A DNA stretch of 42,586 bases from JBPOFY01 sp049889815 (GTDB taxonomy: Bacteria > Verrucomicrobiota > Verrucomicrobiia > Opitutales > Coraliomargaritaceae), in NCBI GenBank assembly GCA_049889815.1, contig JBMHCR010000020.1:1-42586 (forward strand), written 5' to 3'. Position numbers and translations under genes: made by a program. Under the pieces are notes generated by a model, which was not told the origin of the DNA, ran no database searches, and saw only the letters and a program-made list of their open reading frames with translations. This document shows positions 1 through 9,307 of the stretch, one piece after another; position 1 is the stretch's first letter; each line of letters opens with the position of its first letter.

Positions 1-1117
<1,117 letters not shown>

Positions 1118-1248
1118 GCTAAGTTTCTCATTAAAGAAAGTATCCGTTTGTGTAGTAATTGATCTACATTAGCGCTGTGACGATGACTGTATTATTTCTG
1201 CCAATCATGGCATGTATCTGATAACCGTGCATGTTCTAGGCAACCCAC

Positions 1249-1364
1249 TCTGGTGACTATAGGTGAGGGGAAACACACGTTCCCATCTCGAACACGCTCG
1301 TTAAGCCCTCAACCGCCAATGGTAGTGCCGCCACGCTGTGGTGCGAGAGTAGGTTATCGCCAGT
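1249..1364 (+). rRNA. rrf: 5S ribosomal RNA
   Basis: The stretch has the 5S layout: a 5' strand CTGGTGACTAT that pairs with the 3' end TATCGCCAG, the loop sequence TTCCCATCTCGAAC, and the conserved GCGAGAGTAGG near the 3' end. Length is about 115 nt. It lies about 130 nt downstream of the 23S gene in the same orientation, the usual rrn operon order. The spacer contains no tRNA that I can fold. End positions are good to a few bases. Confidence 0.93.
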
Positions 1365-1369
1365 ATTAT

Positions 1370-1407
1370 GACCCTCAGTTCCTAAAACGAGCTGAGGGTC
1401 TTTTTTT
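1370..1407 (+). terminator. Rho-independent terminator of the rRNA operon
   Basis: GACCCTCAG at 1370-1378 pairs perfectly with CTGAGGGTC at 1392-1400, followed by seven T residues at 1401-1407. It ends the rRNA operon. No T-run follows on the minus strand, so it probably does not terminate the converging glgE transcript. Confidence 0.92.
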
Positions 1408-1416
1408 GTTAAGCCG

Positions 1417-3381
1417 TTACCCAACGATCTGGAAGATATGCGCGACGCGCTTCTTCGGATCCAGTGCGATGTAGGGTTGATCGCTGTCCCAAATATATTC
1501 TTTTCGACCATCAAAGTGATCGTGCAGGACGAGGCCTCGGTTATCGGGCAGTCCGAGTTTTGCTCTTGGTAAATAAAGTGTGCCGACTTGTTTGTTGAAC
1601 CAATCCATGTTGACGACTACGATGAAGCGGTCGGTTCGTTCAAAGTTTTCTTTTATAAAGGCAATGAAGTTGGAATTCGAGCAAGGGATAAAACGGATGT
1701 TGAAGGTGCGCTGGAAGGCTGGATGCGCGTTGCGCAGTCCGTTTATCAGTGTGATCTCATTCTTAATGTTGCCAGGCTTATCCCAGTCCCAAACTTTGAG
1801 TTCATACTTCTCGCTGTTGTTGTTCTCTTCCTTGCCGGGGAAGGGCTCGTTGTCCATCACCTCGTAGCAGGGGCCATAGATGCCAATGTTAGAAGAGAGC
1901 GTAGCCGCGAGCAGGTAGCGGCCGATGTAAGTGGCGCGGTTCCCTTTCTGTAAATCCTCGTGAAGGATGTCTGGTGTGTTGGGCCAGAAGTTGGGCCAGA
2001 AGTAGTCCTTGGTGTCACTTTGAGTGAGTTCTTCAACATATTGTTGAAGCTCGGCTGCGTTGTTGCGCCAAGTGAAGTAAGTGTAACCGTGGGTATAACC
2101 GCTTTTTGCAAGATAGTATTTTCGCTTTGGACGGGTGAAGGCCTCGGCGAGAAAGATTACTTCAGGGTGTGCTGCTTTGATGTTGAGCACGCACCAGCGC
2201 CAGAACTCCATCGACTTGGTATGTGGGTTATCCACACGGAAGACTTTCACGCCCTGCGCTATCCAGTATTCAAATACGCTCTTGAGTTCTTCCCAGAGCT
2301 TCTCCCAATCTTCAGTTTCAAAATTGATCGGAAGGATGTCTTGATACTTTTTCGGTGGGTTTTCTGCGTATTGCACGGTGCCGTCCGGGCGCCAGCGGAA
2401 CCAAGAGGGGTGCCCTTTTACCCATGGATGATCGGGGGCGCATTGAAATGCGATGTCGAGCGCCACTTCCATGCCGTGTTGCTCGGCCTGACCGAGGAAC
2501 CATTTGAAATCATCCAGCGTGCCGAGCTCAGGAAGAATGGATTTGTGGCCACCCTCCTTGGCGCCGATAGCCCAGGGGCTTCCGACATCCATTGGTGAAG
2601 GGGTGAGTGTATTGTTCTTACCTTTGCGGAATTCGCGCCCGACCGGATTGATTGGTGGGAAGTAAACGATGTTGAAGCCCATCCGCTGGATCTCAGGTAG
2701 GCGTTTCGCAGCATCCCGGAAGGTCCCGTGAGTGACACCGTCATCCGCGCAGGAGCGCGGAAAGTATTCATACCATGAACTGAAGGCGGCGCGTTCGCGC
2801 TCGACGAGCATGAGTGAGCGCGCTGTGACAGTTTCCCATTCACGAGCGGGGTAGGCACGCGCGATATCAAGCACCTGTTTGCTGTAGGCTAGCGTGATGC
2901 GTTCCTGCGTGTCGGTTTCCGAACCGCCGAGGCCTCTTGCCCATTCTTCCAGCTTCTTCGCGTCTTTCTTGGGCGCGCGCTTTGCTGTTTGCTCCAAGAG
3001 TTCGGCGCCGATCTTGCACTCAACGTCGATTGGTTGCCCTTCACCGTGTTTTTTCTTAAAGCCTTCATACCAACTACCGTAGTGGTCGATCACGCCAACG
3101 GCTTCGTATTCATAGAGACCGATCTCTCGTGTCTCGTAGTCGGTGCCAAACTCATCGTTACCAAGGGCTTTCATGGGAATGTATTCCCATTTTTTGGCGC
3201 TGATTTTGCGGATACGTAGGCCAACGGTTAACAGGTCATGGGAGTCGGCAAAGGCGTGTGTTTTGAACTGCACCCAGTCGCCCAGAACACGCTTAAACGG
3301 ATTCCGGCCGCCATCGACTTGGGGTGTAAGATGGTCGATGACAACGCGTGTCTGACCGTTTCGTTTCGCTGGTAAAGACAT
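1417..3381 (-). CDS. glgE: alpha-1,4-glucan:maltose-1-phosphate maltosyltransferase GlgE
   Basis: GlgE (EC 2.4.99.16) moves maltosyl units from alpha-maltose 1-phosphate onto the non-reducing end of an alpha-1,4-glucan and releases phosphate, in the cytoplasm. The 654 residues match the usual family size. Family signatures are clear: SSWYEYFPRS near 201, KGKNN near 253, DVGSPWAIGAKEGGH near 265, and AENPPKKYQDI near 339. By family comparison the nucleophile is Asp384 (FRVDNPHTK), the acid/base is Glu413 (FLAEAFTRP), and the third carboxylate is Asp471 (NTPD). The ATG start follows glgM by 47 nt on the same strand, so the two are probably co-transcribed. No TreS or maltokinase is in the window; GlgM next door can supply the maltose 1-phosphate. 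No strong Shine-Dalgarno sequence is seen. Confidence 0.95.
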   Translation of the reverse strand: MSLPAKRNGQTRVVIDHLTPQVDGGRNPFKRVLGDWVQFKTHAFADSHDLLTVGLRIRKISAKKWEYIPMKALGNDEFGTDYETREIGLYEYEAVGVIDHYGSWYEGFKKKHGEGQPIDVECKIGAELLEQTAKRAPKKDAKKLEEWARGLGGSETDTQERITLAYSKQVLDIARAYPAREWETVTARSLMLVERERAAFSSWYEYFPRSCADDGVTHGTFRDAAKRLPEIQRMGFNIVYFPPINPVGREFRKGKNNTLTPSPMDVGSPWAIGAKEGGHKSILPELGTLDDFKWFLGQAEQHGMEVALDIAFQCAPDHPWVKGHPSWFRWRPDGTVQYAENPPKKYQDILPINFETEDWEKLWEELKSVFEYWIAQGVKVFRVDNPHTKSMEFWRWCVLNIKAAHPEVIFLAEAFTRPKRKYYLAKSGYTHGYTYFTWRNNAAELQQYVEELTQSDTKDYFWPNFWPNTPDILHEDLQKGNRATYIGRYLLAATLSSNIGIYGPCYEVMDNEPFPGKEENNNSEKYELKVWDWDKPGNIKNEITLINGLRNAHPAFQRTFNIRFIPCSNSNFIAFIKENFERTDRFIVVVNMDWFNKQVGTLYLPRAKLGLPDNRGLVLHDHFDGRKEYIWDSDQPYIALDPKKRVAHIFQIVG

Positions 3382-3428
3382 ATTACGAAATGCTAAGAGG
3401 TATGAGAGGACGAAATGCTGAAAAAGAA

Positions 3429-4631
3429 TTATTTTTGCAGTGAGACGTATAGATCGCGTGTTTGCTCGGCGATGCTAGTCCAGCTGAAAAGATCGACAGC
3501 CCGCTTGCGGCCTGCCTTGGCGAAGCGTTCACGTTTTTCGGGGTCGTCCATTAGGCGGTTGATGTTGTGCGCAAGGTCTTTTGCGTAATCTTCGGGGTGG
3601 AGCGGCGTAAACGGGCTTTCATCCTGTTGCGCGACTGGAACCAGAAAGCCAGTTTCTTCGTGTACGACAACTTCAGGGATGCCGCCAACCATGGAGCCCA
3701 CGACTGGTGTTTCACAGGCCATCGCTTCGAGGTTGATGATGCCGAAAGGTTCGTAAATGGATGGGCAGCAGAACACTGCTGCACCGGAGTAGAGTTGAAT
3801 GATGTCTTCTTTACTGACCATTTCATCGATCCAGTAGACGCCTTCGCGCGCTTTCTGAGCAGCAGTAACGGCATCTTTCATTTCGGCAGCGATTTCAACT
3901 GTGTCTGGAGCGCCGGCACAGAGTACGACGTTGTAGCCCTGATGCATGTGCTTGATGGCATCCACGAGGTGGACGATGCCCTTTTGCCGAGTGATACGAC
4001 CTACGAAAAGCACGAATGGCTTGTCGTTCGGCACCTTGAACTTGGTGAGGGCAGGAGTCGAAACGACTGGTTTGTATTCCTCGGTGTCGATGCCGTTGTA
4101 GATGACGTGCACTCTGTCGGGCGATACGTTGAAATGTTTGAGGATGTCGGTCTTGGTCCCTTCGGAAACGGCGATCACGGCGTCGGCCATTTCGAGGGCG
4201 GTCTTTTCGACCCAGCAACTGAAGTCGTAGCCACCTGCGAGTTGCTCGCGCTTCCATGGGCGCAGTGGCTCGAGCGAGTGGCCGGTGATCACGAGCGGAA
4301 TGCCATAGTTGAGCTTTGTCATGATGCCGGCTAGGTGTGTATACCAAGTATGGCAGTGGACGACATCGGCCTTGTTGCCATCTGCATTGAAGGAGATCGC
4401 GCGCTGCGAGCTCGCCATGATGGAGTGCAAATGCTTCGGAGCGCCAAAACACTCGGCGTTGACTGGGTAGCCTTTTACGCTTAGGGAACTGCCAGGACTC
4501 TCCTGATCACCGAAACAACGAACATCCACATCAATAAGCTTTGCCAGTTGGCGAGTCAGATACTCGACGTGAACACCGGCTCCGCCGTAGTTATAGGGCG
4601 GGTATTCATTGGTGTAGATCAGAGAATTCAT
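3429..4631 (-). CDS. glgM: GT4 glycosyltransferase, glycogen synthase of the actinobacterial GlgA/GlgM type (probable maltose-1-phosphate synthase)
   Basis: This 400-residue GT-B enzyme belongs to glycosyltransferase family 4, unlike the GT5 GlgA of E. coli. It resembles the Corynebacterium-type glycogen synthase; the mycobacterial member GlgM makes alpha-maltose 1-phosphate from ADP-glucose and glucose 1-phosphate. Visible features are the N-terminal NEYPPYNYGGAGVHVEYL, the mid-domain FVGRITRQKG near 209, and the GT4 E-x7-E motif with Glu294 and Glu302 (EPFGIINLE). Lying directly upstream of glgE fits the GlgM role: one enzyme makes the donor and the next polymerises it. Straight glucan chain elongation from ADP-glucose cannot be excluded from sequence. 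The 107-nt upstream gap should hold the promoter. Confidence 0.88.
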   Translation of the reverse strand: MNSLIYTNEYPPYNYGGAGVHVEYLTRQLAKLIDVDVRCFGDQESPGSSLSVKGYPVNAECFGAPKHLHSIMASSQRAISFNADGNKADVVHCHTWYTHLAGIMTKLNYGIPLVITGHSLEPLRPWKREQLAGGYDFSCWVEKTALEMADAVIAVSEGTKTDILKHFNVSPDRVHVIYNGIDTEEYKPVVSTPALTKFKVPNDKPFVLFVGRITRQKGIVHLVDAIKHMHQGYNVVLCAGAPDTVEIAAEMKDAVTAAQKAREGVYWIDEMVSKEDIIQLYSGAAVFCCPSIYEPFGIINLEAMACETPVVGSMVGGIPEVVVHEETGFLVPVAQQDESPFTPLHPEDYAKDLAHNINRLMDDPEKRERFAKAGRKRAVDLFSWTSIAEQTRDLYVSLQK

Positions 4632-4738
4632 GGTTTGTTAGCAGTTGATATTTAGCAGAATGCAAACGTTTGTTTTGTCGTTCTCTGGTCGGTTTAATCG
4701 TTTCGAAGGACCACCCTCAAGGATTTTCGCAGGGCTGG

Positions 4739-5710
4739 CTAGGTAGATATCTCTATGAATTCAGCTGCGCGGGTTTCTGACCAGTACTCGTTGGTTACGT
4801 TTCGATGAACGAATCCCATGTGTCCACCAGATGCAGGGGTCTCGAGATGTAGAAACTGGTGGTTGTGCGCTAAATCGGTTGGGTAGCACGACGTAGTTAG
4901 AAAAGGATCGTTTACAGCATTCACTAGAAGCGTGGGGACTTGGATCTGATCGAGAAAGTTCCCACTGCTACAGCGGGACCAATAGTCGTCCGCACTGGCA
5001 AATCCATTGAGCGGTGCGGTGTAGGTGCCATCGAACTCGCTAAAGGTGCGCATGCGTTCCAAGCCGCTATCACTTAACTTGCCTGGGAATTGTTTCATCT
5101 TGACGCGAACTTTCTCAGTCAGGGTCTTCATGAAGCGACGCATGTAAATACGATTTTGAAACTGCTCTAGTCGTTTTGCACTCGAAGCCAAATCGGTGGC
5201 GACCGAGAATGCAGCCGCAGCTTGAATCTGAGACCTCGCGTTTGCACCAGCCTCGCCAAGGTATTTCAAAGTGATATTTCCGCCGAGGCTGAAGCCAATC
5301 AGTGCGATGGTTTCATAGTTTTGCGTTTCGACGACATGGTCGATCACGGTGCTCAAGTCGTCTGACGAGCCGCTGTGATAAGAGGTGAGGAGACGATTTG
5401 TTTCACCGCTGCAGCCGCGTAAGTTCCAAGCTAGCGCGTCCCATCCGCGTCGTTTAAAGGCAGCTGCCATTCCGCAGATGTATTTACTCGACGAGCTACT
5501 TTCAAGGCCGTGCGTAAGGATCACCAGTCTTGAATTGTTCTGAGATTGTGCCCAATCCAGATCTAGAAAGTCGCCATCGCTGGTCTCAATTCGCTCTCGG
5601 GTATAATCGATCTGTGGCCATGGACGATATAAAGTCGGGTAAACCGTTTGCAGATGCCCATTACCGAATGCTAAAGGAGCGCGATAGCTGGACTGTGCGA
5701 CGATTGGCAT
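4739..5710 (-). CDS. alpha/beta hydrolase of the YheT family
   Basis: This is a cytoplasmic alpha/beta-hydrolase of about 323 residues, the YheT/COG0429 type (esterase or hydrolase of unsettled substrate). The family opening FGNGHLQTVYPTLYR is present, then the oxyanion segment LTHGLESSSSSKY, the nucleophile elbow GFSLGGN, an acidic residue in NAVNDPFL, and the histidine in GGHMGF near the C-terminus. The open frame extends 25 codons further upstream, but the ATG at 5708-5710 places the family motif at a normal distance, so it was chosen. It is divergent from the lipoprotein gene, with only about 54 nt between starts. Confidence 0.88.
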   Translation of the reverse strand: MPIVAQSSYRAPLAFGNGHLQTVYPTLYRPWPQIDYTRERIETSDGDFLDLDWAQSQNNSRLVILTHGLESSSSSKYICGMAAAFKRRGWDALAWNLRGCSGETNRLLTSYHSGSSDDLSTVIDHVVETQNYETIALIGFSLGGNITLKYLGEAGANARSQIQAAAAFSVATDLASSAKRLEQFQNRIYMRRFMKTLTEKVRVKMKQFPGKLSDSGLERMRTFSEFDGTYTAPLNGFASADDYWSRCSSGNFLDQIQVPTLLVNAVNDPFLTTSCYPTDLAHNHQFLHLETPASGGHMGFVHRNVTNEYWSETRAAEFIEIST

Positions 5711-5764
5711 GTGAGTGCAGTTTGGAGATTTGCAATTACTGATTTTACCCGTGATAGTAGAGCT

Positions 5765-6205
5765 ATGGAGAGGTCTCGAATTCAACTCATCTTTGCAATC
5801 ATTCTTCTTATATCGGTTTCCGGTTGCGGGAAACAGGCTAATGATGATTCGGCGTCAGCGCCTGTCGAAACGGAAACGTCGACGGCTGAGATGTTAGCCG
5901 AAGAAGTAAAGGAAGACCTAGAGGAGATCGCTGCAAAGGCGGGAACCGAGGCTAGAGAAATCGTCGAATCGGTTAAAGAGGCGAGCAAGGAAACGATCGA
6001 AAACGCCAAAGAACGTTTATCTGAGATCAAACAGGATGCAGCAGAGGAGATGGCGAAAGTCGCAGAATTTGCCTATCAGGAGATTGAAGAAGCTGGTGTA
6101 GTGCTTGAAGCGGTGAAGGAAGAGGCGGTGCAATCGCTGAATAATTTCCTGCAGCCCAAGACGAAAGCAGAGGAAGTGCCGGATCAAGAGTCCTCGCCTA
6201 AGTAA
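5765..6205 (+). CDS. small lipoprotein with a long charged helical/coiled-coil domain
   Basis: I do not recognise a named family. Starting at the ATG at 5765 the protein has 146 residues: a basic N-terminus, a hydrophobic segment IQLIFAIILLISV and a lipobox ending VSGC, typical of a type II signal peptide. After a short acidic linker comes about 100 residues of Ala/Glu/Lys-rich heptad-like sequence with recurrent EEVKEDLEE- and AKERLSEI-like runs, predicted to form long amphipathic helices resembling apolipoprotein or LEA-like helices. It is probably anchored in the envelope as a spacer or scaffold (inference). A longer frame from a GTG at 5711 would bury the signal peptide, so it is rejected. 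Its last 22 nt overlap the converging methyltransferase gene. Confidence 0.72.
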   Translation: MERSRIQLIFAIILLISVSGCGKQANDDSASAPVETETSTAEMLAEEVKEDLEEIAAKAGTEAREIVESVKEASKETIENAKERLSEIKQDAAEEMAKVAEFAYQEIEEAGVVLEAVKEEAVQSLNNFLQPKTKAEEVPDQESSPK

Positions 6206-6828
6206 TCTTCAGTTTTTTGGTAGACGCAGATGTCGCGGTCTCCGTAGTAGGCGATCAAAATAGCACCTGCTCCAGCTACATACTCAAACAGCTTGAGCAT
6301 CATCGCTTGCTCGCCCGGCCAAGGGTATACGAAGAATAGGTCGATTTCATCTAGACACAGATCTATGTCCTCGTATCTAGCGGATGACAGTTTGGCACCG
6401 TCTTCTACCACGACGTCGTATCCACTCAGTGCGTCGTAGATGATGTAACCGTCGGGTATATAGCTGGTCGCCAAAAAGTCAGCATCTATCGACTGATCTT
6501 TTAGCAGCGCTTCGGCTTTCGCTACGAGAGCTGGTTCGATTTCGATGCCGGTCGCATCATAGCCAAGGAGTGCAGCGAAAGCAGTGCCCACGCCAAACCC
6601 GCTGCCCCATTCGATGAAATTCGTTCCGAGTGGTAAGCCTTTATCTGTTACGTATTTCATTACTGAATACACTTGCTCTGGTTCGCTCGGAACGTAGCGC
6701 GGAAAGCGTTTATTCAATTTCTCGTCGTAGAATTCGTCGCAACGTTTATCCGCTTCAGCGATAAAGGCCTTTACGCGCTCGGGAATTTCGAGCTCTTCTG
6801 GCTCATAGGGGATCTGGACGTATGCCAT
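6184..6828 (-). CDS. SAM-dependent methyltransferase-like protein
   Basis: The 214-residue product has a class I methyltransferase motif I, NFIEWGSGFGVGTAFA, followed by motif II with an acidic residue (TGIEIEP). A later YDVVVEDGA segment and a DLFFVYPWPGEQ segment could be motifs of the Rossmann fold. The substrate is unknown. The longer frame begins at 6915, inside moeA; the ATG at 6826-6828, 4 nt after the moeA stop, is preferred because it begins the conserved-looking MAYVQIPYEPEELEIPE. It is probably co-transcribed and translationally coupled with moeA, but there is no sign that it takes part in cofactor synthesis. The 3' end overlaps the opposing lipoprotein gene by 22 nt. Confidence 0.75.
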   Translation of the reverse strand: MAYVQIPYEPEELEIPERVKAFIAEADKRCDEFYDEKLNKRFPRYVPSEPEQVYSVMKYVTDKGLPLGTNFIEWGSGFGVGTAFAALLGYDATGIEIEPALVAKAEALLKDQSIDADFLATSYIPDGYIIYDALSGYDVVVEDGAKLSSARYEDIDLCLDEIDLFFVYPWPGEQAMMLKLFEYVAGAGAILIAYYGDRDICVYQKTEDYLGEDS

Positions 6829-6832
6829 AGGA

Positions 6833-8038
6833 TCAATGCCACGGGTGGAAATGGAAAGTCTTGCTGGCTGGGTAGCCTTTCTCAGCACATGGCGGAACAA
6901 TGATATATCCATCACTGCGTAGGATTCGCACTAGGTCTCCTGAGTTTTGCGTGGGTTGCGGCAGTGCGCGATTTTTTGATTCGATCTTCACCGGAAGGAA
7001 AATCGTCAGGTCGTCGCGTGCTCGAATGGGCCCTGTGATACTGACTGTTCGTGCTTCGATGGTCTTGCTACTGCCCATCGCTTCGATGAGTGCGGGCAAT
7101 ACATAGTGGTGCATGCAGGTGAGTGTGGATAGTGGATTGCCGGGTAAGGTGAAAACCGCGCAAGCGTCGTTTGACCAAAAGCCCATTGGCTTACCCGGTT
7201 TTTGGAGTATTCCGTGGAAATGATTTTTCATGTCCAGTGATTCGAGAACCTCTGGTATATAGTCTTTCTTGCCCATGGAGACGCCGCCACTCAATAGCAT
7301 GACTTGATTCTGGCGGATCAGCTGTGCCAGTTCCGAGCGGCAGTGGTCTTCATCATCAGGTAAATGAGCGCGGACTTGCGAGTGGAGTTGCACCAGTGCA
7401 AGGGCAGTATCGATCATGATATCATTCGAGCGTCGGATTTGATGAGGTGCCGGTTTTTGTGCGATATCCACGAGCTCGTCGCCCGTGCTGACGATTGCAA
7501 TCGCGGGGATCTTACTGACGGATAGTTCGGCAAAACCGCAGGTTGCGGCGACGGCGATCTCTCGGCTACCCAGTAGTCGACCACTTTCGATCACTGTTTC
7601 ACCTGCCGAACGATCACTTGCAGATGGATGAATACAGTCACCAGTCGCATGCGCTGCAGGATTGAGCAGTTTCATGTGCTGGTCGTCGATGGGCGCGGTT
7701 TTCTCGTAGGGTACCACGCAGTCTGCGTCATCTGGAACGACGGCGCCGGTCATGATTTCAGCACAGCTTTGCGGTTCGCTGCCAATCGATTGTATAGGGC
7801 TTCCAGCTGGAGCTTGAACCGTGATTTGAAACACAGCTTCACCGTGGATGTCTTTAGCGCGGACTGCATAGCCGTCCATCATAGACCGATTGAATGGAGG
7901 GAAGGGGCGGTCCGCAGAAATCGTTTCACGCAAAATACGGCCAGCGCATTTATCCAGAGGGCATTGAATCGCTGGAAAAGTTGGCAGTGCCTCACGGATT
8001 AGGCGCATTGCCTCGTCTGGTGTGATCAAAGATTTCAT
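6833..8038 (-). CDS. moeA: molybdopterin molybdenumtransferase MoeA
   Basis: MoeA (EC 2.10.1.1) inserts molybdate into adenylylated molybdopterin, the last step of molybdenum cofactor synthesis. The 401 residues are full length. Signatures include PFPPFNRSMMDGYAV near 47, GDELV, SGGVSMGKKDYIPEVL (the MoCF-biosynthesis domain motif) and PGNPLSTLTCMHHYVLPAL. It starts at the ATG at 8036-8038, divergent from moaA, so both genes probably share the short intergenic control region. The methyltransferase gene follows at once on the same strand. Confidence 0.95.
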   Translation of the reverse strand: MKSLITPDEAMRLIREALPTFPAIQCPLDKCAGRILRETISADRPFPPFNRSMMDGYAVRAKDIHGEAVFQITVQAPAGSPIQSIGSEPQSCAEIMTGAVVPDDADCVVPYEKTAPIDDQHMKLLNPAAHATGDCIHPSASDRSAGETVIESGRLLGSREIAVAATCGFAELSVSKIPAIAIVSTGDELVDIAQKPAPHQIRRSNDIMIDTALALVQLHSQVRAHLPDDEDHCRSELAQLIRQNQVMLLSGGVSMGKKDYIPEVLESLDMKNHFHGILQKPGKPMGFWSNDACAVFTLPGNPLSTLTCMHHYVLPALIEAMGSSKTIEARTVSITGPIRARDDLTIFLPVKIESKNRALPQPTQNSGDLVRILRSDGYIIVPPCAEKGYPASKTFHFHPWH

Positions 8039-8085
8039 TTGGTTTAATCGTGCATAGCGTGCGCGAATCGGTTTTTAAAGTCTCA

Positions 8086-9090
8086 ATGGTAAAAGATCGA
8101 AGAGGGCGTGGGCTCACAGATTTGCGGATTTCGTTAACGGATCGCTGCAATCTGCGCTGCACCTATTGTATGCCCAAGGAAATCTTCGGACCGGACTATC
8201 AGTTTCTAAGAAAGAGCGAGTGGCTGCGCTTTACTGAGTTGGATGATTTGGTGGAAAGTTTCATGAAGTTGGGTGTGCGTAAGGTGCGTCTTACAGGTGG
8301 CGAGCCCTTGCTGCGCCCCGGACTATCGAAATACATTTATCGCCTGAAGCATTTGCATAAAATTGAGGACATCGCGATGACGACGAATGGATTGCGTCTC
8401 GCTGAGAAAGTAGGAGCGCTTAAAGAGGCAGGTTTGGATCGTGTTACGGTAAGTCTCGATGCGCTCAATCCGGAAATTGCCGGCAAGATGAATGGTCGCG
8501 GTGTTGGGCCCAAGTCGGTGTTGGCCGGTATCGAAGCGGCGCAAGCGGCGGGATTTATGGTAAAGGTCAATATGGTGGTCGAACGCGGAATGAATGACGG
8601 TGAAATTCTGCCCATGGCGAAGTTTTTTAAAGAGCGTGGTGTGATTCTACGATTCATCGAGTTTATGGATGTTGGAAATCACAATGGCTGGAATAGGGAC
8701 CGCATGGTGAGCAGCCGTGAAATTTTGAAGATCATTGAAAAGGAGCATTCCGTAGAACCGATTGATTTAAGTTCAGATCAGGAGGTTGCGAAGAGCTACC
8801 GCTATGCGGATGGCTCGGCTGAGTTCGGACTGATCACATCGGTCACACAGCCGTTCTGTGGTGGGTGCTCTCGCGCGCGGATTTCCGCTGATGGTCAGCT
8901 CTACACTTGTCTCTTTGCCAGCGAAGGACTGGATTTGAAGTCCTTCATGCGCGCCGATGATTACAGTAAGGAGCGGCTACACGAATTGCTCGCAAAGCAT
9001 TGGGGTTCTCGAGATGATCGCTACTCTGAGCTGCGAACACAGCAATCTGGGACTCGCTCGAAAGTAGAAATGTCTTACATCGGTGGGTGA
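8086..9090 (+). CDS. moaA: GTP 3',8-cyclase MoaA
   Basis: MoaA (EC 4.1.99.22) is a radical-SAM enzyme that converts GTP to 3',8-cyclo-GTP at the start of molybdenum cofactor synthesis. The N-terminal cluster motif is seen in DRCNLRCTYC (CX3CX2C). The C-terminal second [4Fe-4S] ligands lie in CGGCSRARISADGQLYTC, and the protein ends in the functional Gly-Gly tail (SYIGG). The ATG at 8086 gives MVKDRRGRGLTDLRISLTDRC, which lines up with known MoaA N-termini. An in-frame GTG at 8050 would add 12 residues and leave only 11 nt to the divergent moeA start, so it is less likely. MoaC, MoaE, MoaD and MogA are not in the window. Confidence 0.95.
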   Translation: MVKDRRGRGLTDLRISLTDRCNLRCTYCMPKEIFGPDYQFLRKSEWLRFTELDDLVESFMKLGVRKVRLTGGEPLLRPGLSKYIYRLKHLHKIEDIAMTTNGLRLAEKVGALKEAGLDRVTVSLDALNPEIAGKMNGRGVGPKSVLAGIEAAQAAGFMVKVNMVVERGMNDGEILPMAKFFKERGVILRFIEFMDVGNHNGWNRDRMVSSREILKIIEKEHSVEPIDLSSDQEVAKSYRYADGSAEFGLITSVTQPFCGGCSRARISADGQLYTCLFASEGLDLKSFMRADDYSKERLHELLAKHWGSRDDRYSELRTQQSGTRSKVEMSYIGG

Positions 9091-9097
9091 TTTATAT

Positions 9098-9307
9098 CTA
9101 ATTGGAAATATAGTAGTTCACGTCATCAAGCTTGTTGAGCTCGGAATTGAGGAACATACAGGCACGAGCAACACCCATCCAGAAGATGTTATCGAACTCG
9201 AGCCCTACGGCTGCGTTTGGATCACGAACAAGGTATAATCCTTTACTCTTCTTCGCCCTCGAGCTCCGCGAAGCGCATGACTTCTTCGAAGGTGGTAGTG
9301 CCGTTTT
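9098..9307 (-). pseudogene. coding-like tail downstream of gspE without a start codon (gene remnant or frameshifted small gene)
   Basis: On the minus strand a frame is open from just after a TAA at 9308-9310 to a TAG at 9098-9100. It overlaps the last 65 bp of gspE in the +1 frame and then runs 47 codons alone. The part beyond gspE reads like real protein: KGLYLVRDPNAAVGLEF, then NIFWMGVARACMFL and a polar end NYYISN, with codons resembling those of neighbouring genes. There is no ATG, GTG or TTG in the frame before the internal ATG of NIFWMG, so an intact gene would need a frameshift or an unusual start. It may be the 3' remnant of a decayed gene, or a recoded C-terminal extension of GspE. 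I recognise no family. Confidence 0.35.

Noticed and set aside
1253..1514. Open frames across the 5S rRNA and terminator
   Set aside because: They run through a foldable 5S gene and a terminator; no protein family is recognisable.
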